Assembly (NCBI GenBank): GCA_030522415.1
Contig: CM060108.1
Span: 53,732,452 to 53,796,451, forward strand
DNA from: Channallabes apus
Lineage: Eukaryota; Chordata; Actinopteri; Siluriformes; Clariidae
Length of the DNA: 64,000 bases
Reading direction: 5' to 3'
Made by a program: the position numbers and the translations under genes. The stretch's first letter is position 1; every line of letters starts with the position of its first letter. Below the pieces are notes generated by a model. That model saw only the letters and a list, made by a program, of their open reading frames with translations, made no database searches and was not told where the DNA came from. Positions 10,290-21,210 of the stretch are shown here, piece after piece.

Positions 10290-11455
10290 CTCTTCACCAT
10301 CCAGTCCAGTAAAACACCTCACTCCAAGATAAAGGAGAAAAAGAGCTGAAGACGTTGTGCCACTTGGACTGCCTAGTTATCCAGCTAAGTTAAAACCATC
10401 TCTACGTGTAGCTGTTTCTACCTGCAGTTTTACAGAGACTCTGAGATAAAATCAGAAAAATTTGGAGAAGATTAACTATTCAATTTCAATTCAATTTTAT
10501 TTGTATAGCGCTTTTAACAATTGACATTGTCTCAAAACAGCTTTACACAATCAAAAGAATTATTTAAGTTGTATGGAATGTGAATGTGTATGAATCAAAA
10601 ATGGTCAGATAGTCCCTGGTGAGCAAGCCGAGGGCGACAGTGGCAAGGAAAAACTCCCTGAGATGGTAATAGGAAGAAACCTTGAGAGGAACCAGACTCA
10701 ACAGGGTGAAACAGATAGCAGGATATGATCTGCATTTATACAGTGTGTTAGGTGGCAGGCAGTTCAGCTATAATAGTTGATGTTAATTGATGTTAAAATG
10801 GAGTCCAGGTACAGTAGTTATTGGAGACTCAGATAGACTTGTAGAAAGTTCCAGTCCTGAACTATCGAATTGTCAAGTCCTCAGAGAAACAGCTGCTAAC
10901 ACCAGTCGAGGCCAGAACCATCTTCTAAGTAGATAGAATCATCCCCAGACACCAGACGCATCCCAAAGACACACACAGGGCATCCATGCGACGAGCCCTC
11001 CAACCAGGTCCGGGGTAAGTTAAAGTCTAAACAGTTACTGATTGGATCTAAAATAGAGATTTATTTATCCAATAGTGTCTGTAGAAAATAGTACTAATAA
11101 AATATGTCATTAAATATTTCATGTTTTGATACTGGACAATGTTTTGTAGTTTTCATGATACTGAATTCTTTGTTCTTTCATTAACCAGAGGTAAAAAAAT
11201 AAATAAATTATGTATTACTGTATGTGTACTATGACTAGTCAAGAAGAAACTCAGACAGACCTTCACCACTGCTTAGAGAGTGGAATTATTTTTAGTCAAG
11301 TGAAGGATCTCACAGAACACCGGCTCATCCACAAATCGGACAAGTCACATGAGTGTGGAAAGAATTACACTTCTTAATCTCTTCTCCAGCGACATTCACA
11401 GAGAAAATAATCTATATCAGTGCTCACAGTGTGGAAAGGGTTTTACTTATAAGGT
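10290..11455 (+). pseudogene. Zinc-finger gene relic (5' exon, short intron, truncated coding exon)
   Basis: Bases 10290-10487 match the non-coding 5' exon of ZNF-B/C/D (CCATCCAGTCCAG, AAAGGAGAA, GACGTTGT, GTAGCTGTTTCT). An L2-type repeat has inserted into this exon at about 10487-11005. The donor GTAAGT is at 11015-11020 and the acceptor CATTAACCAG ends at 11188, leaving an intron of only 174 bp. The coding exon starts ATGACTAGTCAAGAAGAAAC at 11231 and reads MTSQEETQTDLHH. Finger 1 has lost its second Cys (CLESG). The next finger is disrupted and hits a TAA near 11377. After one more finger start (YQCSQCGKGFTYK, 11415-11455) homology stops at unrelated DNA. A non-functional member of the cluster. 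Confidence 0.85.
10487..11005 (-). repeat. L2-type 3'-UTR repeat inserted in the relic's 5' exon
   Basis: A roughly 500-bp copy of the repeat seen at 4516-4822 plus 7990-8157, here uninterrupted. The TTGTATAGCGCTTTTAACAA block and the (AATTC)n-like edge at 10487-10500 mark its 3' tail on the minus strand. Confidence 0.82.
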
Positions 11456-12826
11456 GTATCACGTTCGACCCTTGTTGTACGGGGAGCAGGAAAAAGGGTA
11501 ATTTATTAAGGAATAAATGGGGAAGGAAAGGGTTAAAGGAGGGAGGACGAAAAGAAAGGGAAGAAATGTTGTGCAGGTCTGATGGGCAGTGCCCCGCTTG
11601 TATGCGTTCACAGGCTGGTGAGCGGTGGGCAGCGTGGCCCCTTGTGGACAGCAGCTCCTGTGCAGTTCGCTTGCACTGACTCTCCTCTCGGGGGATGGCC
11701 GATCTGTCCCCTACCTGCTCTCTCTCTCTGGGCGCGGACTCAGACGGTTCTCCTCTCTGACATCTCGTGGCTGGGTTGCTTAATTTTTTGGGGTAAGAGT
11801 TAATCTGCAAGTTATTTCTGTGACTGGAATATAACTTGAGGCAGTCCATGAGAGACACAAGCTGAGGCTAGATTTACAAAAGCTAGCACGCTAAACACTC
11901 ATAACCATGTTTATCTTTTCTCCACTTTGGCTGTGGTTTTTGCACTGTAGCACGAGCGTTTAGTTAACGAAAGTTGAATAAAAACCCTGAAGTGTTTAAC
12001 AGTTAAGGAGTAGGACCACTTCAATACTCTGTAAGTTATAGAGTTTTAGAGTTAAAGATTTAAGTGTTAAATCGCTTAATTTGTTTATATGAAAACCGCA
12101 TTAAGTAAATTCCCAAGTAATTTAATGCAGACATTAATAGAGACTGACAGTGGATAACGCTAACAAAGTTCAATGGTTAACATTAGCACAGGCAGTTTAT
12201 TTACATTCCAGAATTCCAAGTAGACATTCTGTAAAGGTTATTTATCTTTGTCTTTACTAAATCCTTCTGTTCTCTTTAATCAGAGCTCTGGTGTATAGGA
12301 TTGGGTCAGACAGGTGACAGCTGGCCTTTTGAAGCTACTGGAACGTGAACAAGCTTTTGAGGGTGCTGTAGTAATTGAGAACCAGCGTGACAACAGCTTT
12401 AGGATGATGTTTGGTCATCATAAAGCCTAAAGCCATTTCTTTTTGGTCAGGTCTATTTTCTAAACATAGAATTGCAAAATGTCTGACACTTTGGGGGGGG
12501 GAACGAAGACTTAAACTGTTCCATCTTTGATAGTTTTTAAAACAGATACTTTAATATAAAAGAACTAGATAGAGACTGATAAGTAGCTGGTGTTTTCCAG
12601 ATATTTTACTGACCTTTAAGCAAAATACAACATGTATTCACCTGTTTTAAGCAAACTACTGTTTTAACTTTGACTAGTTTTAGAAGAACAAATATTTTAA
12701 GCAATGAGTGTGTTTTAATTGTTGGGGAATTGTTTGGGGTATTAAGAAACAATTTTACTTGACCCAACTATTTAAATGGGCTAAAATGATAGACAACTTT
12801 GTTTTAAATAGTCAAAGAGTTGGGCT
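11456..12826. other. Unassigned DNA following the zinc-finger relic
   Basis: Finger homology ends abruptly at about 11455. The next 550 bp or so is G+C-richer and purine/pyrimidine-skewed, with an AATAAA near 11980, then AT-rich DNA. I recognise no protein, tRNA or terminal repeat. The long opposite-strand frame at 11424-11858 has no recognisable domain. An LTR or another inserted element is possible but unproven. Confidence 0.4.
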
Positions 12827-12853
12827 AATAATAATAATAATAATAATAATAAT
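12827..12853. repeat. (TAA)n microsatellite
   Basis: Nine TAA units. Confidence 0.95.
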
Positions 12854-12894
12854 TTATATTTTCATGGAAACAAATGTAAACAACAATTAATTCA

Positions 12895-13061
12895 ATTCAG
12901 TTCTGATCATACAAATAGAGTAACAAGGCTATTTTTAAAATGTAAGGAGTAGAAAGTAAAAAGTCGGCTGAAAAATAATTACTTGAGTAAAGTATAGATA
13001 CCCAAAATTTCTGCTTAAGTAAGGTAACGAAGTATTTGTACTTCGTTACTTGACACCTCTG
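12895..13061. mobile_element. hAT-type MITE, right-end fragment
   Basis: It ends in CGTTACTTGACACCTCTG, whose complement CAGAGGTGTCAAGTAACG resembles a common teleost hAT terminus and the element at 45760-46649. No matching left end is seen, so it is truncated. From 13062 to 13472 I see only AT-rich unassigned DNA. Confidence 0.6.
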
Positions 13062-13472
13062 CACACCAACACTTAGTGTTGCAATATAATGAACATTTAC
13101 GTCAAGCATTCTTGTTAAGGACGTACAGCTACGTATTGTATGGATTTAATGCAAAACATTTTCCTCTTGTAAATACACAAATATACATATGTGAACATGA
13201 ATTTAATGTATATTTTTGACTAACCTCACTATTTAACGTGTGGGATAACGGGATACGGCGCTCCATCTGGATTCAATATGAAACATTCACCCCTTTTCAA
13301 ATTCTCAACAATTCAGAGATGAATATGATATTTACGTGATGAATTTACAACTTATAATAAATGAAAAAAACATTAACCCCATATCAAAGCATTTAATTGA
13401 AACAATAAAATCTGCTTGCTCTTACCACAACTTACTAAAGAATAAGTAGTAAGTTGTGGTAACTTACATATA

Positions 13473-15085
13473 CAGTGGTGTGAAAAACTATTTGCCCCCC
13501 TCCTGATTTCTTATTCTTTTGCATGTTTGTCACACAAAATGTTTCTGATCATCAAACACATTTAACTATTAGTCAAAGATAACACAAGTAAACACAAAAT
13601 GCAGTTTTTAAATGAGGGGTTTTATTATTTAGGGAAATCCAAACCTTCATGGCCCTGTGTGAAAAAGTAATTGCCCCCTGAACCTAATAACTGGTTGGGC
13701 CACCCTTAGCAGCAATAACTGCAATCAAGCGTTTGCGATAACTTGCAACAAGTCTTTTACAGCGCTCTGGAGGAATTTTGGCCCACTCATCTTTGCAGAA
13801 TTGTTGTAATTCAGCTTTATTTGAGGGTTTTCTAGCATGAACCGCCTTTTTAAGGTCATGCCACAACATCTCAATAGGATTCAGGTCAGGACTTTGACTA
13901 GGCCACTCCAAAGTCTTCATTTTGTTTTTCTTCAGCCATTCAGAGGTGGATTTGCTGGTGTGTTTTGGGTCATTGTCCTGCTGCAGCACCCAAGATCGCT
14001 TCAGCTTGAGTTGACGAACAGATGGCCAGACATTCTCCTTCAGGATTTTTTGGTAGACAGTAGAATTCATGGTTCCATCTATCACAGCAAGCCTTCCAGG
14101 TCCTGAAGCAGCAAAACAACCCCAGACCATCATACTACCACCACCATATTTTACTGTTGGTATGATGTTCTTTTTCTGAAATGCTGTGTTACTTTTACGC
14201 CAGATGTAACGGGTCACGCACCTTCCAAAAAGTTCAACTTTTGTCTCGTCGGTCCACAAGGTATTTTCCCAAAAGTCTTGGCAATCAGTGAGATGTTTTT
14301 TAGCAAAATTGAGACGAGCCTTAATGTTCTTTTTGTTTAAAAGTGGTTTGCGCCATGGAAATCTGCCATGCAGGCCATTTTTACCCAGTCTCTTTCTTAT
14401 GGTGGAGTCGTGAACACTGACCTTAATTGAGGCAAGTGAGGCCAGCAGTTCTTTAGATGTTGTCCTGGGGTCTTTTGTGGCCTCTCGGATGAGTTGTCTC
14501 TGCGCTCTTGGGGTAATTTTGGTCGGCCGGCCACTCCTGGGAAGGTTCAACACTGTTCCATGTTTTTGTCATTTGTGGATAATGGCTCTCACTGTGGTTC
14601 GCTGGAGTCCCAAAGCTTTAGAAATGGCTTTATAACCTTTACCAGACTGATAGATCTCAATTACTTTTGTTCTCATTTGTTCCTGAATTTCTTTGGATCT
14701 TGGCATGATGTCTAGCTTTTGAGGTGCTTTTGTTCTACTTCTCTGTGTCAGGTAGCTCCTATTTAAGTGATTTCTTGATTGAAACAGGTGTGGCAGTTAT
14801 CAGGCCTGGGGGTGACTACAGAAATTTAACTCAGGTGTGATAAACCACAGTTAAGTTATTTTTTAACAAGGGGGGCAATCACTTTTTCACACAGGGCCAT
14901 GTAGATTTGGAGGTTTTTTTCTCCCTTAATAACGTAAACCTTCATTTAAAAACTGCATTATGTGTTCAAGTATGTTATCTTTGACTAATAGTTAACGGTT
15001 TTTGATGAGCAGAAACATTTAAGTGTGACAAACATGCAAAAGAATAAGAAATCAGGAAGGGGGCAAATAGTTTTTCACACCACTG
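13473..15085 (-). mobile_element. Tc1-like transposon B, copy 2 (complete)
   Basis: Same family as 840-2461, with termini CAGTGGTGTGAAAAACTA and complement, TA duplications at 13471-13472 and 15086-15087, and IR/DR arms of over 200 bp. By eye it differs from copy 1 by scattered substitutions and small indels, so both are offspring of one young family. Confidence 0.96.
13684..14706 (-). pseudogene. Tc1-like transposase (copy 2), 340 codons with one stop
   Basis: The frame from the ATG at 14704-14706 to the stop after TSY is exactly 341 codons including the stop, the normal length for a Tc1 transposase. The N-terminal paired-like helix-turn-helix (IYQSGKGYKAISKALG) is intact. The only defect I find is a TGA at 14569-14571 where copy 1 has TGG (Trp), in the linker before the GRPTK AT-hook-like motif. 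The catalytic centre is complete: [24 protein letters not shown] and SPDLNPIEMLWHDL (DD34E). Downstream of the stop, 289 codons are open. Because copy 1 has different lesions, the two copies were inactivated independently. Confidence 0.94.
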
Positions 15086-15087
15086 TA

Positions 15088-15844
15088 CATTAAAAATGTA
15101 AAAAGTGCTCTGAGCGTGATTCAGTCAGAAATGAAGAATTCATGAAAGGTCGCCAAAGAATAAAACAACTGCTGAGTCAAAATAACACATTAACAAAACA
15201 GAAGACACATTAACACTGTCATTAAACATACCCCAATTGTTTCTTCAGAAGTGAAGAATCCAGAAAGTTCACCAGACTTGACTTGGAAGTTCACACTCGA
15301 GGGATTGAGGACACCGGGTAGTGCAAATGGAACACAGTATACAGGATGTATCACACAGCCGCGATATATTATACCATTACAATATTAAACCAAAGATTGC
15401 CTGTTAACAATACACAAAATAAAATAATTTCACTGTTTTAATCATTGTAGAGACATCACAGCCAGCTGTAGTTATTTTTTTTTTTTTTTAGAAGCTTCTG
15501 CCGAGAAGATCCATTGTTGGGCGGCTACAGGTGTGCAGAGCACCTGGGTATTGCCTGCTTGGAGCTCAAATCTACGAAAATCTTGTGGCATTTTTTTTTC
15601 AATAGATGCTATCTTCAATAACCGATGGATGTTTTGAGCTGTACACACATACATCAGCATAAACCACCCAACAATGTGTTTACAGGAACAACACAGCATT
15701 TTATAGAGTGTATGAGAGTGACAGAGGAAGATAACGCCCTTAATGTAACTATAAAAAAATATGTGGACAACGCAGTAGACAACCACAGATCAGGCGGCGG
15801 TGTGAAATGCCTCTCCTACTGTATGGTGTGTGTGTGTGCACGTG
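15088..15844 (+). other. ZNF-B upstream flank
   Basis: No gene seen. A T-run lies at 15474-15489. Bases 15709-15810 (TATGAGAGTGACAGAG..AAGAT, AAAAATATGTGG) are paralogous to 23100-23160 and 39060-39120 upstream of ZNF-C and ZNF-D, so this is duplicated promoter-proximal DNA. The rest is unassigned. Confidence 0.6.
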
Positions 15845-16029
15845 TGCCATCCAGTCCAGTAGGGGTCAGTAAAACACCACACTACAAGAGAAAGGAGAAG
15901 TAGAACTAAAGACGTTGTTATTTATCTCTATATGTAGCTGTTTCTTCATGCGGTTCTACAGAGACTCTTAAATCTGATCGAGTTACACTAATAACAGCAT
16001 TAGGAGAGAATTAACTCACTGATCCTGAG
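15845..16029 (+). other. ZNF-B non-coding 5' exon
   Basis: Nearly identical to 24659-24846 and 49096-49280. It ends in CCTGAG and the splice donor GTAAGT (16030-16035). The only ATG in its 3' half (ATGCGGTTC) closes after eight codons, so the exon is taken as untranslated. The transcription start is not determined. Confidence 0.72.
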
Positions 16030-16632
16030 GTAAGTTCAAGTCTAAACATTCTCACTACAATGCCACATGGGAATTGTGGACTGGGAGATCCAGGCTAGGC
16101 TAGTCTACTATTTACATCAAGATGTTACACTCCTGACTCCTCTTATCTGTTATCTTCAGGGTCTGCTCAGTTACTCCAACTATTACATACTTTACCATTT
16201 ACACACAGACTAAATGATTCCATTGTGACTTTCATGCTGCTCTTTGTACAATTACTTGGGTTTTTGCACAATTAATACTGTTGGCACTGTTGTCATTTTG
16301 CCACATACAAAACTACACATCATGACTTTTAACTTTTTTTTTTTTACTGCAGGAAACTTTTTTTTTTTTACTTTTTTTATTTATTTATAGGCTTACCTAT
16401 ATGTATCTTGCAGCGTTTGTTCTTGGATTCTTATTGCAGTAATAAGTTCAGGTCAGTTCTTAACTTACCCTGTTAGTACTGAATATATGTAAGATAAACA
16501 GTGTGCAATCTACAACCTGTCTTTGTGTTACTGTCTCTATGGACATCTGGACTTTCCTTCAGCAACAATTCATTATCTATCCATCCACCCATCCAAGCAA
16601 ACAGTTACTGACTGGATCCTAAACAGCGCTTT

Positions 16633-18512
16633 GGGCCTGGTTTCTCGAAAGCTTCTTATCGCTAAGTAGTTCTTAAGTTGTACCTTAACCTCTCTCTTAA
16701 CGTTATGGTGCATTTCCCGAAACGTTCTTACGCTAAGTATCTCTTAGGTAAGTCACACGTTCGTAAGGTTGGTCTGGACCAACCTTAACTCATTCTTAGC
16801 GTAGTTTCAGCTCAAGACGCTAGTCGACCGCTACTGAGCAGCAGTCTTTATAAATGAGAGGTGTATGGAAGCACATTATGGCATGTTATCAAACTCGTAT
16901 TAATGATGGAATATACTGTAGACCTGTTTAAGAATATTAGTTCTGATATCAAATAAAATAACAGTGACTTTTAATTAGCCTATTTCATAATGTGACTAAT
17001 GCATTAAAATTGGCCATCACTTTTAATATTAAACAGGTGGAGAACAATTTGGCAGCGAGCGTTGTGTTGTGTTAAACTGAAGACTGCGCCGTCCGCGGAG
17101 CCGTGTGGGTCATGTACATTTTTCCTTTTGTCAAAACTTCAGCCCTTTTCATATTTTCCCCGTGGTCATTATTAAATTTTTTTTTTTTAAAGGCAACAGA
17201 TTATGGAGCTTCTTGACCTGGTCAGACCTGTGCTTGCCAGGCCAACGCATCGTACTTGCGCTCTACGTCCTAATGTCCAACTGCTCGCTGCTTTTTGTTT
17301 AAAATATGTTTCATTGATCATTAGCCATTATCCATAACTTTATGGACTTTTCTTTTGACACGTTTTATTTTTATGAAATTTGATTTAGTTAAATGAGAAA
17401 ATAACCTTGGGAGTTTCAAACCCCGCATCCATTAATTTTTCTGGGTGATTGTAACGCTTAATACCCCTATTCACTTATGCGGTTTGACTCGCTGTGAGAT
17501 GCAGTGTTCTTCCCCTATCTCACCTGCACGGTCTCGCACTGTGGTTGTAAGTAGGCTTCATCATGATTCACCCCGAGTTTTTGCACTGTGATTACGTTTC
17601 CATCTTTCCGCGTGAAAAATTAAACGTTTAATTTTTTTTTGCTGGTCCTCGCGGAAGATTGGAGACCTTGCAGAACTTCGTGGAACGTTAAAGGAATGTC
17701 GCGGGCAATCGCAGCAGCTCACGGAGATGAGTCAGGCCGCACAGGTGAGGGAGGAGTATTAGGCACTGTGATCCGCCTCGAGTGACGGGCGCCCAACGGT
17801 CCACGAAGATGTGCAAGGTCCGCGAGCTTCCACATGTTAAACATGTTTAATTTTTTTGCGTGGTAAGATGGAAACGTAATCATGGCACCAAGACTCGCGC
17901 TGAATCATGATGAACCGCACTTACGGCCCCTGCGTGAAACCGCGTAGGTGAGATACAGTAGGGGTATTAAACCTCCACTCTGTCAACTCATCGTATTCAT
18001 TCCATAAGTGTGCTATACAACCCCAACAACTGACATGTTTCACATTGTTTCTGAAGCTGGTGAAGAGTGTTATCAGCTGTTTGTCCATCAACTATGATTG
18101 TATACCCGGTTCGTTTCACCGCCACAGGTTGCATGAAAATATTAGCGACAGTTTGGTGATTTAATTTATATATTTGTCTATTATGGCATGTTATTGATAA
18201 GTTAACCCATGTCGAAATAAATGCTATTAAAAGAATTTAGTACAATGTTTAATTTGCATAGAAAGTGCCGTATTTCTTAACGCTGTCATGAAAAAGGAGT
18301 CAAAAATCGATTCCTGAGAAACCGATGTCAGCTAATTCAGGACCTTCACTGTAGACAGCGCCTTGTAACGTCGGACGTAAGAGGCAGCGACTTAAGAAGA
18401 CTCCTAAGAGACAGTTCGAGAAATACACTTAGGAAAGTTATCACTTAACGTAAGATATATCTTAAGAGTCTTCTTAGCGCGCGAATAGTGTGCGTTATCG
18501 AGAAACCGCCCC
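16633..18512. mobile_element. Non-autonomous DNA transposon in the ZNF-B intron
   Basis: The left end GGGCCTGGTTTCTCGAAAGC and the complement of the right end (GGGGCGGTTTCTCGATAACG) share the core GGTTTCTCGA. Both arms are rich in CTTAAG/TCTTAGG words. The empty site is visible in the ZNF-C and ZNF-D introns (GCTCTGG followed by TTTATATG or TTCATATG). No transposase is encoded. It resembles teleost PIF/Harbinger-type non-autonomous elements, but the superfamily is a guess because the target duplication is unclear. Confidence 0.7.
17462..17966. mobile_element. Nested MITE with TTAA target duplication
   Basis: A 505-bp element flanked by TTAA on both sides (17458-17461, 17967-17970). Ends are TACCCCTA-like, and about 130 bp inverted arms are readable (TTCATCATGATTCA, GATTACGTTTCCATCTT and complements). 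TTAA duplication points to piggyBac-type mobilisation. It lies inside the larger element and is therefore younger. Confidence 0.78.
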
Positions 18513-18662
18513 CTGGGTCATATGTAATAGTGCCTGTAGTACCAGAAAATAATTAAATATTAAATTTTTTTTGTATCTGAAAATATTTTGTATTTTTCAT
18601 GATGTTGAATTCTGTTTTCTTTCCTTAACTAGATATAAAGAAGAACAAAACTTATTTGTACT

Positions 18663-19913
18663 ATGACCAGTCAAGAAGAATCTCAGACAGACCTTCACCA
18701 CTGCTTAGTGTGTGGAGAGAGTTTTAGTCAAGAGAAGGATCACACAGCGCACCAGCTCATCCACAGACAAGACAAACCACATCAGTGCTCACAGTGTGGA
18801 AAGAGTTTTAATTATAAATGTCGACTCCAACAACATCAGCGCACTCATACTGGAGAGAAGCCGCATCAGTGCTCACAGTGTGGAAAGTGTTTCATTCATA
18901 AATGTCATCTGCAACAACATCAGCGCGTTCACACAGGTGAGAAACCGTATCAGTGCTCACAGTGTGAAAAGGGTTTTGCTAACATGAGCAATTTGAAAGC
19001 ACACCAGACCATTCATACAGGAGAGAAGCCGTATCCGTGCTCACAGTGTGGAAAGGGTTTCATTTATAAATGTCATCTGCAACAACATCAGCGCACACAT
19101 ACAGGAGAAAAGCCGTATCAGTGCTCACAGTGTGAAAAGGGTTTTGCTAACATGAGAAATTTGAAAGCACACCAGACCATTCATACAGGAGAGAAGCCGT
19201 ATCCGTGCTCACAGTGTGGAAAGGGTTTCATTTATAAATGTCATCTGCAACAACATCAGCGCACTCATACAGGAGAAAAGCCGTATCAGTGCTCACAGTC
19301 TGGAAAGAGTTTCGGTGATGGCAGTCATTTCCAACAACACCAACGCACTCCCACTGGAGACAAACCGTACCACTGTTCACTGTGTGGGAAGAGTTTTAAT
19401 CACAAATGTTCTCTCCGGGTTCACCAGCGCATTCACACTGGAGACAAACCGTACCACTGTTCACTGTGTGGGAAGTGTTTTATTTACAAAGGTTCTCTCC
19501 GGCTTCACCAGCGCATTCACACTGGAGACAAACCGTACCACTGTTCACTGTGTGGGAAGAGTTTTATTGACAAAGGTTCTCTCCGGCTTCACGAGCGCAT
19601 TCACACTGGAGACAAGCTGTACCACTGTTCAAAGTGTGGAAAGACTTTTAATCACAAGGGTTCTCTCCGTGTTCACGAGCGCGTTCACACTGGAGAGAAG
19701 CCATATTACTGCTCAGAGTGTGGAAAGAGTTTTAGTCTTTTAAGCAATATCCAACAACATCAGCGCATTCACACTGGAGAGAAGCCATATCAGTGCTCCG
19801 TGTGTGGAAAAAAATTTACACAAAACGGCTCTTTAAAAAACCATCTACGTACGCATACTAAAGGGTGCGATAAAAAGGTTTCTCTCAAGGTACATGCCCC
19901 TGAGGGTCTTTAG
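18663..19913 (+). CDS. ZNF-B: C2H2 zinc-finger protein, 14 finger units (416 aa)
   Basis: Finger units start at residue 14 and repeat every 28 residues to His 398, followed by a short basic tail (TKGCDKKVSLKVHAPEGL). Unit 8 (Cys 210) is broken: its second Cys is Ser (CSQSGKSF) and its last His is Pro (HQRTP), so it should not bind zinc. Units 4-5 and 6-7 are a 168-bp tandem duplication (18948-19115 and 19116-19283) with two visible base differences. Linkers are TGEKP in the first half and TGDKP in much of the second. The start ATG matches the paralogs; a non-coding 5' exon precedes it. By family a probable nuclear DNA-binding repressor or activator; no effector domain is visible, so its transcriptional effect is unknown. 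Confidence 0.93.
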   Translation: MTSQEESQTDLHHCLVCGESFSQEKDHTAHQLIHRQDKPHQCSQCGKSFNYKCRLQQHQRTHTGEKPHQCSQCGKCFIHKCHLQQHQRVHTGEKPYQCSQCEKGFANMSNLKAHQTIHTGEKPYPCSQCGKGFIYKCHLQQHQRTHTGEKPYQCSQCEKGFANMRNLKAHQTIHTGEKPYPCSQCGKGFIYKCHLQQHQRTHTGEKPYQCSQSGKSFGDGSHFQQHQRTPTGDKPYHCSLCGKSFNHKCSLRVHQRIHTGDKPYHCSLCGKCFIYKGSLRLHQRIHTGDKPYHCSLCGKSFIDKGSLRLHERIHTGDKLYHCSKCGKTFNHKGSLRVHERVHTGEKPYYCSECGKSFSLLSNIQQHQRIHTGEKPYQCSVCGKKFTQNGSLKNHLRTHTKGCDKKVSLKVHAPEGL

Positions 19914-20634
19914 GGCCACAAAATGGGAAGCACTATGTGAAAAAACTTGGTGCGTATATCAATGCAATGATTTAGTGAATAATACAATGGTTGACTATGG
20001 TTTAGAGATCGTGAATGAATAAAATTAAAGTTTAAAATGAAACCATTTAAATGTTGTCTGCTCTGTCCTCCTTCAGTTCAGGGGTTCAAACACCTGGAAC
20101 AATTGGATCTCTGCCAGGTTTCTCAGTCAGTCCTTGCTCTGTAGCTCCAATAAACATGACAATACAAGCTGTGATGCCATTGTACGCTCATTCCCAATCC
20201 CCCCTCTCTCCTACGTAGCTTACCTCTGTTCTCTGGTTACTGGACCCTTTGCAGTTTCTGCATTAGTACCATACAGAGGTGGATGATTCAGTAATTAACT
20301 TGTTGCATAAAGCTTACTCAAACCTTGACCATGGTGAGGATTATGTTTATTTGATTGTCAGTGTTGTAGTTTTGACTTGTTCTGAAATTAGCTGCCATTT
20401 TGTGAAAGCTTTTTGCACACAGACCAATCTTGTAGATGCGGGACTAGGCTGCATGAGGTTATCCTAATCGGCCTGCCACAATCACAACTGTTTCAAACCA
20501 TGTAATAGACCTGTGCAAGACTTTCATAACCTAAACGGGATCCAAGATTTTTTTTTATTATCATTCTAAGTAGAGCAAAATTAGAGTGGGCATTATATTG
20601 CATTTGAACTTTCAATTTTAAGAATTGAAATATA
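19914..20634 (+). other. ZNF-B 3' flank with two poly(A) signals
   Basis: AATAAA at 20018-20023 and 20149-20154 match the spacing in ZNF-A. DNA to about 20580 is paralogous to 53780-54170 downstream of ZNF-D. The short frame 20279-20467 is shared with ZNF-D in altered form and looks like duplicated non-coding DNA. Confidence 0.65.
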
Positions 20635-21210
20635 CAAACCCGATTTCAAAAAAGTTGGGACACTGTACAAATTGTGAATAAAAACAGAATGCAATGATGT
20701 GGAAGTTTCAAATTTTAATATATTTTATTCAGAATACATCATAGATGACATATCAAATGTTTAAATTGAGAAAACGTATAATTTTAAGGGGAAAATAAGA
20801 TGATTTTAAAATTTCATGCCATCAACACGTCTCAATAAAGTTGGGCCAAGGCCATGTTTACCACTGTGTGGAATCCCCCCTTCTTTTTATTACAGTCTGC
20901 AAACGTCTGGGGACTCATGAGATAAGTTATTCAAGTTTAGGAATAGGAATGTTGTCCCATTCTTGTCTAATACAGGCGTATAGTTGTTCTACTGTGTTAG
21001 GTCTTCTTTGTCGCATCTTCCTTTTTATTATGCGCAAATGTTTTCTATGGGTGAAAGATCTGGACTGCAGGCTGGCCATTTCAGTACGCGGATCCTTCTC
21101 CTACGCAGCCATGATGTTGTAATTGATGCAGAATGTGGTCTGGCATTGTCATGTTGGAAAATACAAGGTCTTACCTGAAAGAGACAACGTCTGGATGGGG
21201 GCATATGTTA
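20635..21210 (-). mobile_element. Tc1-like transposon C, copy 1, left fragment
   Basis: The terminus CAAACCCGATTTCAAAAAAG is preceded by TA. The body matches 35144-35829 and overlaps the family of 27108-28187. The minus-strand transposase is decayed (the GATGCAGAATGTGGTCTGGC block is shared by all three copies). It breaks off near 21210; 21211-21483 is unassigned AT-rich DNA. Confidence 0.8.

Larger units (their letters stand above)
16030..18632 (+). other. ZNF-B intron, enlarged by a DNA transposon
   Basis: Donor at 16030; acceptor TTCCTTAACTAG ending at 18632. Outside the inserted element (16633-18512) the intron matches that of ZNF-C, including the poly-T/poly-A tracts near 16330-16375. 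Confidence 0.7.

Noticed and set aside
11424..11858. 144-codon minus-strand frame
   Set aside because: Low-complexity Ser/Pro/Leu composition in a skewed block, no recognisable domain and no splice or promoter support.
20279..20467. Short frame (DDSVINLLHKAYS...) with a relative at 53771-54076
   Set aside because: The similarity follows from the duplicated ZNF 3' flank; the frames differ in length and carry shifts, and no start context or domain is evident.
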